Of a stretch of DNA of 64,000 nt, positions 19,187 through 29,094 are shown piece after piece. Where the stretch lies: the NCBI GenBank assembly GCA_963744255.1, contig CAVUSZ010000047.1, positions 103,085 through 167,084 on the forward strand. Reading direction: 5' to 3'. The translations under genes and the position numbers were made by a program. How positions within the stretch are numbered: position 1 is the first letter of the stretch; the number at the start of each line of letters is the position of its first letter. The DNA is from DATEDA01 sp963744255. Lineage in GTDB: Bacteria; Pseudomonadota; Gammaproteobacteria; Burkholderiales; SG8-39. The notes below the pieces were generated by a model. The model made no database searches and was not told where the DNA came from. It saw only the letters and a program-made list of their open reading frames with translations.

Positions 19187-20032
19187 CTATGGCGCGGCGC
19201 CGACCGCGCGAGGTCGCGCCGGATCGGCGATCCACTCGCTCCACGACCCGGGGTAGAGCTTGCTGCCCGACAGGCCGGCGACCTCCATGGCGAGGAGGTT
19301 GTGGCAGGCGGCGACACCCGAGCCGCAGGCGTGCACGACGGCGTCCGGCGCGAGGCCGCCGATCAGCGCCCGGAATTCCTCGCGCAGCCGTTCCGCGGGC
19401 TTGAAAGCCCCGTCTTCGAGGTTCTCGCGGACGAACCGATTGATCGCACCAGGGATGTGCCCGGCGACCGGATCGATCGGCTCGACTTCACCGCGATAGC
19501 GTTCGGCCGAGCGCGCGTCCACGAGCTTCATCCCGGGACTGCGTAGCCGCGCAAGCAGGAAGCCGGCGTCGACGGCGAGCGGCCGGGGCCGCGGCTCGAA
19601 CCGCGCCGGCGTCGCGCGGGGCGACTCGGCGGCAACGCGACGCTCCTCCCGCAGCCACTTCCCGAGTCCGCCGTCTAGCACCGCGACCGCGTCGTGGCCG
19701 AGCCATCGCAGCATCCACCACAGGCGCGCCGCGTTCACCCCTCCTTGCGCGTCGTAGGCGACCACCTGCGTGTCCGGGCCGACGCCGGCGGTGCCGAGCT
19801 TCGCGGCGAACACCGCGGGGTCGGGTAGCGGATGCCGGCCATTCTCGCCGGTCGCGCGCCCCGCGAGGTCCTCGTCCATGTGCATGAACCGGGCGCCGGG
19901 GATGTGCGACTGCCGGTACTCGATGCGCCCGAGACCCGGTTGCGCGAGGTCGTGGCGACAGTCGAAGACCACCCAGCGCGGATCGTCGAGATGACGGGCG
20001 AGTTCGTCAGTGGCAACGAGCGTCGTGAACAT
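19187..20032 (-). CDS. sseA: thiosulfate/3-mercaptopyruvate sulfurtransferase
   Basis: A 281-residue protein with two rhodanese domains. The C-terminal one carries the active cysteine in VVHACGSGVAACHNLLAME, whose CGSGV loop is the mercaptopyruvate sulfurtransferase type; the N-terminal one (residues ~8-130) is structural, with DCRHDL and HIPGARFMHMDEDL. It moves sulfur to cyanide or thiols in the cytoplasm. ATG 20030-20032 is used; the frame extends 10 codons upstream. Confidence 0.9.
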   Translation of the reverse strand: MFTTLVATDELARHLDDPRWVVFDCRHDLAQPGLGRIEYRQSHIPGARFMHMDEDLAGRATGENGRHPLPDPAVFAAKLGTAGVGPDTQVVAYDAQGGVNAARLWWMLRWLGHDAVAVLDGGLGKWLREERRVAAESPRATPARFEPRPRPLAVDAGFLLARLRSPGMKLVDARSAERYRGEVEPIDPVAGHIPGAINRFVRENLEDGAFKPAERLREEFRALIGGLAPDAVVHACGSGVAACHNLLAMEVAGLSGSKLYPGSWSEWIADPARPRAVGAAP

Positions 20033-20144
20033 GTCGTGTCGACTATAACAGGACCGGGCCATAATTCGAGCTTGCTGGGGACCTCTGAGATGGGGGATCT
20101 ACAAGCGGGCCGTCCGCCCTTGTTCGTTCCCCGGAGGAGCTGCC

Positions 20145-21494
20145 ATGAACGAGATCGTGCCGAAGAACGTCGAGGAGCTCGCCGTCAACCTCGAGGCGTA
20201 CTGGATGCCGTTCTCTCACAACCGCTACTTCAAGCGGCATCACGAGCGCCGGCTGCTCGCTTCCGCGCAGGGCGCGTACTACACCACCGTCGAGGGACAC
20301 AAGCTCTTCGACTGTCTCTCGGGGCTGTGGTGCGTCGGCCTGGGACACGGGCATCCGCGCATCGCCGCGGCGCTCAAGGCGCAGTTCGAGACGATGGATT
20401 ACAGCCCGGCGTTCCAGATGGGTAGCCCCGAGACCTTCCGCCTCGCCGAGCGCATCGCCGGCATGGCGCCGCCCGGACTCGACCACGTCTTCTTCGTCAA
20501 CTCCGGGTCGGAGGCCGTGGATACCGCACTCAAGATCGCGCTCGCCTATCACCGCGTCCGCGGCGAGGGCGCGCGGATCCGGTTCATCGGCCGCGAGCGG
20601 GGCTACCACGGCGTAGGATTCGGCGGCATCTCGGTCGGCGGGATGGTCGCGAACCGCAAGATGTTTCCCTCTGCCCAGCTCGTCGGCGTTGATCACCTGC
20701 CGCACACGCTCGACTACGGCGAGATGGCGTTTTCGCGCGGCCAGCCGAAATGGGGCGCCCATCTCGCGGACGATCTGTCGCGGCTCGTCGCCCTGCACGA
20801 CGCCTCCACGATCGCGGCCGTGGTCGTCGAGCCGGTGCAGGGCTCGGCCGGCGTGATCGTGCCGCCGGTCGGCTACCTCGAGCGGCTGCGCGAGCTGTGC
20901 ACCCGGCACCGGTGCCTCCTCGTCTTCGACGAGGTGATCACCGGCTTCGGCCGCATGGGCGCGGCGTTCGCGGCCGAGCGCTTCGGCGTCGTCCCGGACA
21001 TGATCCTGTTCGCGAAGGGCGTGAACAACGGTGCGGTGCCGCTCGGCGGCGTGATCGTCCGCAAGGAGATCTACGACGCGTTCATGACCGGCGCCGAGCA
21101 TCTCGTCGAGTTCTTCCACGGCTACACGTACTCGGGGCATCCGATGGCGGTCGCTGCCGCCCATGCAACGCTCGACGTGCTCGAGGAGGAGGGCACCTTC
21201 GCGCGCGTGCGCGCGCTCGAGCGCGTGCTCGAGGACGCGATGCACTCGCTGAAGGGCGAGCCGGGCATCCTCGATATCCGCAACTTCGGGCTCGCTGCGG
21301 CCATCGACCTCGAGCCGATCGCAGGGCAGCCCGGCGTACGCGCGCTGAAGGTCTTCGAGCACGGCTTGCGCGAGGGGCAGTTGCTTCGCTTCACCGGGGA
21401 CACGATCGCCGTCGGCCCGCCCTTCGTCTCGACCGAGGAGGAGCTCCGGCGGATGGTCGACGGCATTCGCGCGGCGATTCGGGCCGCGGGGTAG
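20145..21494 (+). CDS. beta-alanine/omega-amino acid:pyruvate aminotransferase
   Basis: A 449-residue class III PLP aminotransferase. The N-terminal AYWMPFSHNRYFK and LWCVGLGHGHPRI are typical of beta-alanine:pyruvate aminotransferases; PLP-site features include NSGSEAVDTALKIAL, VFDEVITGFGRMG and the Schiff-base lysine in LFAKGVNNG. It probably converts beta-alanine, the end product of reductive pyrimidine breakdown, to malonate semialdehyde. The amidohydrolase 6 bp downstream fits that pathway, as does the hydantoinase at 57181-58596. A GGAGGA site precedes ATG 20145. Confidence 0.9.
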   Translation: MNEIVPKNVEELAVNLEAYWMPFSHNRYFKRHHERRLLASAQGAYYTTVEGHKLFDCLSGLWCVGLGHGHPRIAAALKAQFETMDYSPAFQMGSPETFRLAERIAGMAPPGLDHVFFVNSGSEAVDTALKIALAYHRVRGEGARIRFIGRERGYHGVGFGGISVGGMVANRKMFPSAQLVGVDHLPHTLDYGEMAFSRGQPKWGAHLADDLSRLVALHDASTIAAVVVEPVQGSAGVIVPPVGYLERLRELCTRHRCLLVFDEVITGFGRMGAAFAAERFGVVPDMILFAKGVNNGAVPLGGVIVRKEIYDAFMTGAEHLVEFFHGYTYSGHPMAVAAAHATLDVLEEEGTFARVRALERVLEDAMHSLKGEPGILDIRNFGLAAAIDLEPIAGQPGVRALKVFEHGLREGQLLRFTGDTIAVGPPFVSTEEELRRMVDGIRAAIRAAG

Positions 21495-21500
21495 ACGCCG

Positions 21501-22770
21501 ATGAACGACACGACGACGCGCAACGCGGGCACGGCGGCAAGCCTGCGCATCAACGGCGACCGGCTGTGGCAGTCGCTCATGGACCTGGCGAGCGATCGGC
21601 GCGACGCCGCTCGGCGGCGTGCGGCGCATCGCGCTGACCGACCTGGATCGGCAGGGGCGCGACCAGGTCGTCGGCTGGTTTCGCGCGGCGGGGCTGGAGG
21701 TGCGTATCGATCCGATCGGCAACCTCTTCGGGCGCCGCGCCGGCCGCGACGCGAAGCGTCCGCCGGTCGTCGCCGGCAGCCACATCGACACGCAGCCTTC
21801 AGGTGGCAAGTTCGACGGCAACTTCGGCGTGCTCGCGGGGCTCGAGGTCGTCCGCACGCTGAACGACCGCGGCATCGCGACCGAGGCCCCGGTCGAAGTC
21901 GCGGTATGGACCAACGAGGAGGGCACGCGCTTCACGCCGGTGATGATGGGCTCGGGCGTGTTCGCGGGCGTGCATCCGCTCGAGGAAGTGCTCGCCCGGA
22001 CCGACCTCGAAGGCCGCTCGGTCGGCGACGAACTCCGGCGCATCGGGTACGCCGGCGATGCGCCCGCCGGGACGCCGGTCGGCGCCTACTTCGAGGCGCA
22101 CATCGAGCAGGGCCCGGTGCTCGAGGACACCGGCCGCACCATCGGCGTCGTCACCGGCGCGCTCGGCCAGCGCTGGTACGACGTGACCGTCACCGGCATG
22201 AACGCGCATGCCGGCCCGACGCCGATGCGGCTGCGGAAGGACGCGCTGCTCGCCGCGTCGCGGCTCGTCGGGGAGGTCAACCGGATCGCGCTCGAGTTCG
22301 CGCCCGAGGCAAGAGGCACGGTCGGCTTCATGCAGGTCAGCCCGAACTCGCGCAACGTCGTGCCGGGCGAGGTGAAGTTCTCGGTGGATTTCCGGCATGC
22401 GACCGACGACGGCCTCCTCGGCTTGGACCGCGCACTGCGCGCGGCGTGCGAGCGCGTCGCGCGGGAGACGAATGTCGCGGTCGCGGCGACCCAGGTCGTG
22501 TACTTCCCGCCGTGCGCCTTCGACGCGGCGTGCGTCGCGGCGGTTCGCGCGGCCGCGGCCGAGCTCGGGTTTCCGCACCAGGACATCGTCAGCGGCGCCG
22601 GGCACGACGCGGTTTACGTGGCAAGGGTGGCGCCGGCGGCGATGATCTTCGTGCCCTGCAAGGACGGCATCAGCCATAACGAGATCGAGGACGCCACACC
22701 GGGCGATCTCGCGGCCGGGTGCGACGTGCTTGCGCGCGCGATGCTGGCTCGCGCTCGGGTCGCGGCCTGA
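21501..22770 (+). pseudogene. M20-family amidohydrolase (carbamoylase/allantoate hydrolase type), frameshifted
   Basis: The N-terminus (SLRINGDRLWQSLMDLA) is in the frame of ATG 21501. From about 21592 homology continues in another frame (IGATPLGGVRRIALTDLDR onward), so one base is extra or two are missing near 21591. The rest is a normal Zn-dependent M20 hydrolase: GSHIDTQPSGGKFDG, TNEEGTRFTP, EAHIEQGPVLE, GMNAHAGPTPM and AGHDAVYVARVAPAAM. This family holds beta-ureidopropionase, N-carbamoyl amino acid hydrolase and allantoate amidohydrolase. Beside the beta-alanine aminotransferase, beta-ureidopropionase is the best guess. The single indel could be a sequencing error. Confidence 0.85.
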
Positions 22771-22779
22771 CGGACGAGA

Positions 22780-23034
22780 ATGGCCAGGAACGCCGCCAAC
22801 GCCGCAGGCGACGACGCCCCGCCGAGCTTCGAGGCCGCGCTCGCCGAGCTGGAGAGGATCGTGCAGTCGATGGAGGCCGGCACGCTTTCGCTCGAGGACT
22901 CGCTCGCCGCGCACAAGCGCGGGATCGAGCTCGCGAAGTACTGCCAGGGGCGCCTTGCCCAGGCGCAGGCGCAGGTCCGGGTGCTCGAGGAAGGTGCGCT
23001 GAAAGCCCTGTCCGGTGACGACGCCGAAGGCTGA
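22780..23034 (+). CDS. xseB: exodeoxyribonuclease VII small subunit
   Basis: An 84-residue protein with the XseB helical-hairpin core SFEAALAELERIVQSMEAGT and LEDSLAAHKRGIELAKYCQ. It pairs with XseA to degrade single-stranded DNA. It overlaps ispA by 20 bp, the common xseB-ispA-dxs order of proteobacteria. Confidence 0.95.
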   Translation: MARNAANAAGDDAPPSFEAALAELERIVQSMEAGTLSLEDSLAAHKRGIELAKYCQGRLAQAQAQVRVLEEGALKALSGDDAEG

Positions 23035-23917
23035 CCTCCGCGACTGGATGGCCGAGGTCCAGTCGCGGATCGAGCGGGTGCTCGAACGCGTGCTCCCGGC
23101 TGCCGACCACGCCCCGCAGCGCCTTCACCGGGCGATGCGCTACGCGGTCCTCGGCGCCGGAAAGCGGGTGCGGCCGATGCTCGCGTTCGCGGCCGGGGAG
23201 CTCGCGGAAAGCGACCCGGAGCGGCTGGACGCGGTCGGCTGTGCGCTCGAGCTGATCCACGCGTACTCGCTGGTGCACGACGATCTGCCGTGCATGGACG
23301 ACGACGTCCTTCGCCGCGGCCGGCCGACCGTCCATGTCGAGTTCGACGAGGCGACGGCGCTGCTCGTCGGCGACGGTCTCCAGTCGCTGGCGTTCGAGGT
23401 GCTCGCCGCGGGCCGCCTGGCCGAGGATCCTTCGACCCAGCTCGGGATGCTCCGCACGCTCGCGGTCGCGAGCGGCACCCGCGGGATGGCAGGCGGGCAG
23501 GCGATCGATCTCGCCGCGGTGGGCGAGGCACTGACGCTGCCCGAGCTCGAGTTCATGCACATCCTGAAGACCGGCGCGCTGATCCGCGCCTCGGTCGCGC
23601 TCGGCGCGCGGTGCGGCAAGCCGCTCGGACGCGTCGAGTCCGGGCACCTCGATCGCTACGCCAAATGCGTCGGCCTCGCGTTCCAGGTGGTCGACGACGT
23701 GCTCGACGCCGCGGCGCCGACCGCGACGCTCGGCAAGACCGCCGGCAAGGACGCAGCGCAGCGCAAGCCGACCTATGTCTCGCTGCTCGGCGCCACGCGC
23801 GCACGAGGGCTCGCGGAGGAGCTGCGCCACGACGCGCACGCCGCGCTCGAAGGCTTCGGCCGGCGCGCGGCGCGGCTGCGGGATCTCGCGGATTTCATCG
23901 TGATGCGCGAGTTCTAA
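23015..23917 (+). CDS. ispA: farnesyl diphosphate synthase (polyprenyl synthetase)
   Basis: A 300-residue short-chain isoprenyl diphosphate synthase. The first aspartate-rich motif is DDLPCMDDD (FARM, ~residue 88) and the second is QVVDDVLD (SARM, ~229); GKRVRPML binds isopentenyl diphosphate. It makes FPP in the cytoplasm, downstream of Dxs, whose gene follows 65 bp later. The start is GTG 23015 inside xseB, with ATG 23048 as an alternative that would still keep the domain. Confidence 0.94.
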   Translation: MTTPKADLRDWMAEVQSRIERVLERVLPAADHAPQRLHRAMRYAVLGAGKRVRPMLAFAAGELAESDPERLDAVGCALELIHAYSLVHDDLPCMDDDVLRRGRPTVHVEFDEATALLVGDGLQSLAFEVLAAGRLAEDPSTQLGMLRTLAVASGTRGMAGGQAIDLAAVGEALTLPELEFMHILKTGALIRASVALGARCGKPLGRVESGHLDRYAKCVGLAFQVVDDVLDAAAPTATLGKTAGKDAAQRKPTYVSLLGATRARGLAEELRHDAHAALEGFGRRAARLRDLADFIVMREF

Positions 23918-23982
23918 CCCGAAGTAAGCTGGAAACGGGAAGCGTTACAATCACTTGTCTTCGCTCCCCCATCTCGCTCCCC

Positions 23983-25863
23983 GTGGCCTACGACCTGCTC
24001 CAGACCATCAACGACCCAGCCGACCTGCGCAAGCTCGACCGCAAGGGGCTCGGTCAGCTCGCGACCGAGCTCCGCGCCTTCATCCTCGAGTCGGTGAGCC
24101 GCACCGGCGGCCACCTCTCTTCGAACCTCGGCACGGTCGAGCTGACGATCGCGCTCCACTACGTGTTCAACACGCCGGATGACCGGATCATCTGGGACGT
24201 CGGCCACCAGAGCTACCCGCACAAGATCCTCACCGGGCGGCGGGAGGGGATGGAGCGCATCCGCATGCTTGGCGGGATATCGGGCTTCCCGCGCCGCTCG
24301 GAGTCGCCGTATGACACTTTCGGGACCGCGCACTCGAGCACCTCGATCAGCGCCGCGCTCGGGATGGCGGTCGCGGCACGGCGCAAGGGCGAGAACCGGC
24401 GCGCGATCGCGGTGATCGGCGACGGTGCGATGTCGGCGGGCATGGCGTTCGAGGCGATGAACAATGTCGTCGACGCCGATGCCGATCTCCTGATCATCCT
24501 CAACGACAACGACATGTCGATCTCGCCGTCCCTCGGCGGGATGAACCGCTACCTCGCACGGCTCGTCTCGGGCCGGTTCTACGCCGCGGCGCGCAAGGCG
24601 GCGGAGAAGGTGCTCTCGCCGGTGCCGCCGCTGTGGGAGCTCGCGAAGAAGGTCGAGGAGCACGCGAAGGGCCTGGTCGTGCCGTCCACGCTGTTCGAGG
24701 AGCTCGGCTTCAACTACATCGGGCCGATCGACGGCCACGACCTCGACTCGCTCCTGCCGACGTTGAAGAACATCAAGGAGCTGAAGGGCCCGCAGTTCCT
24801 CCACATCGTGACGCGCAAGGGGCAGGGCTACAAGCTCGCCGAGGCCGATCCGGTCCTGTACCACGGCGTGTCGAAGTTCGAGCCGACGGCCGGGATCGCC
24901 GGCGGCAAGTCCGGCGGCAAACCGACGTTCACCCAGGTGTTCGGCGACTGGCTGTGCGACATGGCGGAGAAGGATCCGCGGCTCGTCGGCGTCACGCCGG
25001 CGATGCGCGAGGGCTCCGGGCTGGTCGCGTTCGAGCAGCGCTTCCCCGAGCGCTATTTCGACGTCGGCATCGCCGAGCAGCACGCGGTGACGTTCGCCGC
25101 GGGCCTCGCGTGCGAGGGCATGAAGCCGGTCGTCGCCATCTACTCGACCTTCCTCCAGCGCGCGTACGACCAGTTCATCCACGACGTCGAGATCCAGAGC
25201 CTGCCCGTGCTCTTCGCGCTCGACCGGGCGGGGCTCGTCGGCGCCGACGGTCAGACGCATCACGGTGCGTTCGACCTCTCATACCTGCGGTGCGTGCCCG
25301 GCATCACGGTCATGACGCCCGCTGACGAGAACGAATGCCGCCAGATGCTTTACACCGGCTTTCTGCTCGACACGCCGGCGGCGGTCCGGTACCCGCGCGG
25401 CAGCGGTCCCGGTGCCGCCATCGAGAAGGAGATGCGCGCGCTCCCGGTCGGCAAGGCGGATGTGCGCCGCGACGGCCGTCGCGTTGCGATCCTCGCGTTC
25501 GGCACGCTGCTCAAACCGGCGCTCGAGGCGGGCGAGGAGCTCGATGCCACCGTCGTCAACATGCGGTTCGTGAAGCCGCTCGACGACGCGCTCGTCGCGC
25601 AGCTCGCGCGGACGCATGCGCTGCTCGTCACGGTGGAGGACAACGTCGTCATGGGCGGCGCCGGCAGCGCGGTCGCCGAGAGCCTCGCCGCGCAAGGCAT
25701 CGCCGCTTCGCTCCTGCAGCTCGGCCTGCCCGACCGGTTCATCGACCACGGCGATCAGAACCAGCTGCTCGCGCTCGCTGGCCTCAGCAAGGACGGCATT
25801 CTCGCGTCGATCCGCAGACGCCTCGCCGAGTCGGCAACGGTCAGCGCGATCCGGGCGGCTTGA
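23983..25863 (+). CDS. dxs: 1-deoxy-D-xylulose-5-phosphate synthase
   Basis: A 626-residue thiamine-diphosphate enzyme of normal length from GTG 23983; family members start a few residues before the conserved DLLQTINDPADLRKLD. Motifs include SRTGGHLSSNLGTVELT, the ThDP-binding GDGAMSAGMAFEAMN...NDNDMSI, and the C-terminal transketolase-like part (FDVGIAEQHAVTFAAGLA, DRAGLVGADGQTHHG). It performs the first step of the MEP isoprenoid pathway. Part of xseB-ispA-dxs. Confidence 0.96.
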   Translation: MAYDLLQTINDPADLRKLDRKGLGQLATELRAFILESVSRTGGHLSSNLGTVELTIALHYVFNTPDDRIIWDVGHQSYPHKILTGRREGMERIRMLGGISGFPRRSESPYDTFGTAHSSTSISAALGMAVAARRKGENRRAIAVIGDGAMSAGMAFEAMNNVVDADADLLIILNDNDMSISPSLGGMNRYLARLVSGRFYAAARKAAEKVLSPVPPLWELAKKVEEHAKGLVVPSTLFEELGFNYIGPIDGHDLDSLLPTLKNIKELKGPQFLHIVTRKGQGYKLAEADPVLYHGVSKFEPTAGIAGGKSGGKPTFTQVFGDWLCDMAEKDPRLVGVTPAMREGSGLVAFEQRFPERYFDVGIAEQHAVTFAAGLACEGMKPVVAIYSTFLQRAYDQFIHDVEIQSLPVLFALDRAGLVGADGQTHHGAFDLSYLRCVPGITVMTPADENECRQMLYTGFLLDTPAAVRYPRGSGPGAAIEKEMRALPVGKADVRRDGRRVAILAFGTLLKPALEAGEELDATVVNMRFVKPLDDALVAQLARTHALLVTVEDNVVMGGAGSAVAESLAAQGIAASLLQLGLPDRFIDHGDQNQLLALAGLSKDGILASIRRRLAESATVSAIRAA

Positions 25864-25940
25864 AGTCCGCCGAACTGTTAGACTTGGTCCATTCTCCGTA
25901 CGTCATGGGGGCTGACCGCCCCGGAAGAGAGCCCCCGCGA

Positions 25941-26771
25941 ATGAACACCCGCGATCCGCTTGCCTCTGCCCGCCCCGGCGCGGCCGGCATCCCCGACGTC
26001 CAGGCGAGTGCCGACACGCGGCGGCTCGCGATCGACAAGGTCGGCATCAAGTCGATCCGCCATCCGATCCAGGTCGCGGTGAAGGGCGGCGGCGTGCAGC
26101 ACACGATCGCGACGTTCAACATGTACGTCGGGCTGCCGCACCACTTCAAGGGCACGCACATGTCGCGCTTCGTCGAGATCCTGAACGCTCACGAGCGCGA
26201 GATCTCGATCGACAGCTTCAAGCTGATGCTCCGGGAAACGACCGATCGCCTCGAGGCCGACTCGGCCCACGTCGAGATGAGCTTCCCGTACTTCGTCAAC
26301 AAGGCGGCGCCGGTCTCGGGTGTGCAGAGCCTCATGGACTACGACGTCACCTTCGTCGGCCGACTCGAGCGCGGCCGGCAGACCTTCACGATGAAGGTGG
26401 TCGTGCCGGTGACGAGCCTCTGCCCGTGCTCCAAGGAGATCGCGGACTACGGCGCGCACAACCAGCGCTCGCACGTGACGATCACGGCGCGCACGCGCGG
26501 TTTCGTCTGGATCGAAGACCTGGTCGCGTACGCCGAGTCCGAGGCATCCTCCGAGCTGTTCGGCCTGCTCAAGCGCCCCGACGAGAAGCTCGTCACCGAG
26601 CGTGCCTACGACAACCCCAAGTTCGTCGAGGACATGGTGCGCGACGTCGCCGCACGCCTGAACGAGGACGACCGCATCGAGTGGTACGTGGTCGAGTCCG
26701 AGAACTTCGAGTCGATCCACAACCACTCCGCCTACGCGCTGATCGAGCGCGACAAGACCCACCCCGGCTGA
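25941..26771 (+). CDS. folE2: GTP cyclohydrolase IB
   Basis: A 276-residue FolE2-type enzyme. The metal-site cysteine lies in VTSLCPCSKEIADYGAHNQR, and YFVNKAAPVSGVQSLMDYDV and NFESIHNHSAYALIE are family signatures. It makes dihydroneopterin triphosphate for folate; FolE2 can use metals other than zinc, so some bacteria use it under zinc limitation. No Zur-like site is obvious in the 77 bp before ATG 25941. Confidence 0.94.
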   Translation: MNTRDPLASARPGAAGIPDVQASADTRRLAIDKVGIKSIRHPIQVAVKGGGVQHTIATFNMYVGLPHHFKGTHMSRFVEILNAHEREISIDSFKLMLRETTDRLEADSAHVEMSFPYFVNKAAPVSGVQSLMDYDVTFVGRLERGRQTFTMKVVVPVTSLCPCSKEIADYGAHNQRSHVTITARTRGFVWIEDLVAYAESEASSELFGLLKRPDEKLVTERAYDNPKFVEDMVRDVAARLNEDDRIEWYVVESENFESIHNHSAYALIERDKTHPG

Positions 26772-26956
26772 CCGCCGTCCGCGTCCGGCGGCCCGCGACC
26801 AACAACGTCACGCGCGGCCGCACCGGGCGCTTCCCGCCGGCCGCGCTTCTTGCCACCATGGCGGGCCATGCGTTCCCGTTGCTTCGCCGTTGACCTCGCC
26901 GCCTTGCTTGCGCCGGGCGGCGCGGCGCCGGTTCGCGTCGACCTGGGGGGGCCGCG

Positions 26957-27595
26957 ATGCGAGATCCACGGAATCTGAGGCTCGCGCTGTGGCTCGTCGT
27001 CGCCGGCCTCACGCCCGCGGCGCATGCGACGTCGGTGCTCGTCATGTCGCTCGAGCAGGGCCGTGCGCAGCTGCTCGTGAACGGCACGATCGTGCGCGCG
27101 TTGCGCGCCGGCCAGACCTCGCCGGAGGGCGTACGGCTCGTGAGCGCCGACCGGACGAAAGCGGTGATCGAGATCGACGGCAACGAGCTCGCGCTCGCGC
27201 TCGGGGGTTCGACTGTCGCGACCGCCGAGCTGAAGCTGGACGCGTCGGGGCACTTCGCGACGACGGCCTACGTCAACGGCGTCGCCACCCGGGCGATCAT
27301 CGACACCGGCGCCACGGCGGTCGCGCTCTCGAGCGACGAGGCGCAGCGCATGTCCATCGCCTACGCCGGCGCGCCGCGGGTGCAGATCGCCACCGCGGGC
27401 GGTCCGAAGACTGCCTACCGCGTCAACCTCGCCTCCATCCGCGTCGGTGGTATCACGCTCAACAACGTGGACGCGCTGGTGATGGACGGCGGGAAGGAGC
27501 AGCTGCCGGTCACGCTGATCGGGATGACCTTCCTGAACGGCGTCGACCTGCGGCGGATCGGGGACACCCTCACCCTCACGCGCCGGTACTTCTAG
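26957..27595 (+). CDS. retropepsin-like aspartic protease, exported (copy A)
   Basis: A 212-residue protein with an N-terminal signal or anchor (LALWLVVAGLTPAAHA), a small beta domain (residues 26-80), then a single retropepsin-like domain with active-site AIIDTGATAVALS (~residue 116) and the closing LIGMTFLN. This is the TIGR02281-type periplasmic aspartic protease family, which works as a dimer. It faces a paralogue (27606-28250) tail to tail with only 10 bp between stops. Substrate unknown. Confidence 0.85.
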   Translation: MRDPRNLRLALWLVVAGLTPAAHATSVLVMSLEQGRAQLLVNGTIVRALRAGQTSPEGVRLVSADRTKAVIEIDGNELALALGGSTVATAELKLDASGHFATTAYVNGVATRAIIDTGATAVALSSDEAQRMSIAYAGAPRVQIATAGGPKTAYRVNLASIRVGGITLNNVDALVMDGGKEQLPVTLIGMTFLNGVDLRRIGDTLTLTRRYF

Positions 27596-27605
27596 CGCGG
27601 CGTGG

Positions 27606-28250
27606 CTAGTAGCGCTTGGTCAGCACCATCGTCTCGCCGTCGCGCTTCATCTCGGTCCGGTTGAGGAAGCTCATGCCGAGGAGGGGCATCTGCAGCCCGC
27701 CCTCGAGCACCATGGCGTCGACGTTGTTGAGCGTGATGTCGCCGATCCGGATGGTGTCGAGCTTGACCTTGTAGGCGGGCGCCGTGCCGTTCGCCGTCTG
27801 CACCAGCCCTCTCTCGCCTCTGAGATAGTTGACGCCGAGCCGTCTCGCGTCGCCGGCCGGCAGCGCAATCATCGTCGCGCCGGTGTCGACCAGGAACCGC
27901 ACCGAGCCGCCGTTCACCTGGCCGTCCGCCATGAAGTGGCCACGGCCGTCGGCTCTGAGCGTGACGGAAGCGTTGCCGTTCGCGCCGCCCGCCGCGGCGT
28001 AAGCCTGGCCCATCTTCAGCGCCCGCCGCTTGCCGTCGATTTCGAACGTCGCCGCCTCGCGGTCCACACCGACGAGCAGTACGCCTTCGGGCGAGCGCTG
28101 GCCGACGGCGAGCGTGCGGGGCTGGCTGCCGTTGATCGAGACCACGGCTTTGACGCCGAAGAGGCCGACGACGTTGACCTCGGTTGCCGCCGCGGGGCCG
28201 GCCAAGGCGAGGCCGGCCGCCAGGACTGCAATAGAATCACGAAGTTCCAT
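27606..28250 (-). CDS. retropepsin-like aspartic protease, exported (copy B)
   Basis: A 214-residue paralogue of the gene at 26957-27595: signal peptide (IAVLAAGLALAGPAAA), beta domain containing VGQRSPEGVLLVGVDRE (copy A: AGQTSPEGVRLVSADRT), active site FLVDTGATMIALPAG and end PLLGMSFLNRTEMKRDG. The two align over their full length but are clearly diverged. It is divergent from the glutamine amidotransferase, with 16 bp between start codons. Confidence 0.85.
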   Translation of the reverse strand: MELRDSIAVLAAGLALAGPAAATEVNVVGLFGVKAVVSINGSQPRTLAVGQRSPEGVLLVGVDREAATFEIDGKRRALKMGQAYAAAGGANGNASVTLRADGRGHFMADGQVNGGSVRFLVDTGATMIALPAGDARRLGVNYLRGERGLVQTANGTAPAYKVKLDTIRIGDITLNNVDAMVLEGGLQMPLLGMSFLNRTEMKRDGETMVLTKRY

Positions 28251-28266
28251 GCGATAAGCGACTGAA

Positions 28267-28971
28267 ATGAAACCGATTGCGATCTTCCTCCACAGCCCCA
28301 GCGAAGGTCCAGGGTATTTTGCCGCTTACGCCGACGCCAAGGGCATCCCCTGGCGGCTCGTCGACGCGGCAGGCGGCGAAGCGATCCCGGCAGACCCCGC
28401 GGCTTTCTCCGGTCTCACGTTCATGGGTGGTCCGATGAGCGTGAACGACGACCTCCCGTGGATCGAACCCGAGCTCGCATTGATCAGACGTGCCGTGAAC
28501 GTCGGGGTCCCTTGCCTCGGCCACTGCCTCGGCGGCCAGCTCATGTCGAAGGCGCTCGGCGGGGTCGTGACGCGGAACCCGGTCAAGGAGATCGGGTGGG
28601 GCATGGTCGAGGCGGCGGCCAACCCCGAGGCGCGGCGGTGGCTCGGCGACCTTCGCGAGTTTCTCGCGTTCCATTGGCACGGCGAGACGTTCTCGATCCC
28701 CGACGGCGCAACCCGCATTCTCGGCAGCGCCTACTGCCCGAACCAGGCGTTCGTGCTCGGGCCGCATCTCGGCATGCAGACTCACGTGGAGATGACGCCC
28801 GACATGATTCGGGGGTGGTATGCGGATGCCGGGGGCGAGGTCCAACCGGACGTGGGGCCTTCGGTGCAGACCGCCGGGCAGGCGGAAGAGCGGCTCGAAG
28901 CGCGCGTCCGCACCCTCAACGCCGTGGCGGCGCGGCTTTACGACCGCTGGACCAAGGGCCTGGCGACGTGA
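28267..28971 (+). CDS. class I glutamine amidotransferase-like protein
   Basis: A 234-residue single-domain GATase1 of the GuaA-like stand-alone group. The nucleophile elbow is CLGHCLGGQLMSKALGG, with the oxyanion strand GGPMSVNDD and the His of the triad in AFHWHGETFSIP. Such proteins hydrolyse glutamine or gamma-glutamyl compounds; the substrate here is unknown, although relatives act in purine or polyamine metabolism. No synthetase partner is adjacent. Confidence 0.8.
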   Translation: MKPIAIFLHSPSEGPGYFAAYADAKGIPWRLVDAAGGEAIPADPAAFSGLTFMGGPMSVNDDLPWIEPELALIRRAVNVGVPCLGHCLGGQLMSKALGGVVTRNPVKEIGWGMVEAAANPEARRWLGDLREFLAFHWHGETFSIPDGATRILGSAYCPNQAFVLGPHLGMQTHVEMTPDMIRGWYADAGGEVQPDVGPSVQTAGQAEERLEARVRTLNAVAARLYDRWTKGLAT

Positions 28972-29094
28972 GGCGGTTCACGCCTCATCCCTCGCGGGGG
29001 CCGGGACTAGTACGAGCGGTGTATTCGCACAGCGTAAGCGCGCCCGTACCATCGACGACGAATCCACGCACCGGCGAACCGCGTAGACACCGAC

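Noticed and set aside
23290..25863. dxs frame open about 690 bases upstream of the chosen start.
   Set aside because: The upstream part is the shadow of ispA; Dxs homology begins at GTG 23983 and gives the normal length.
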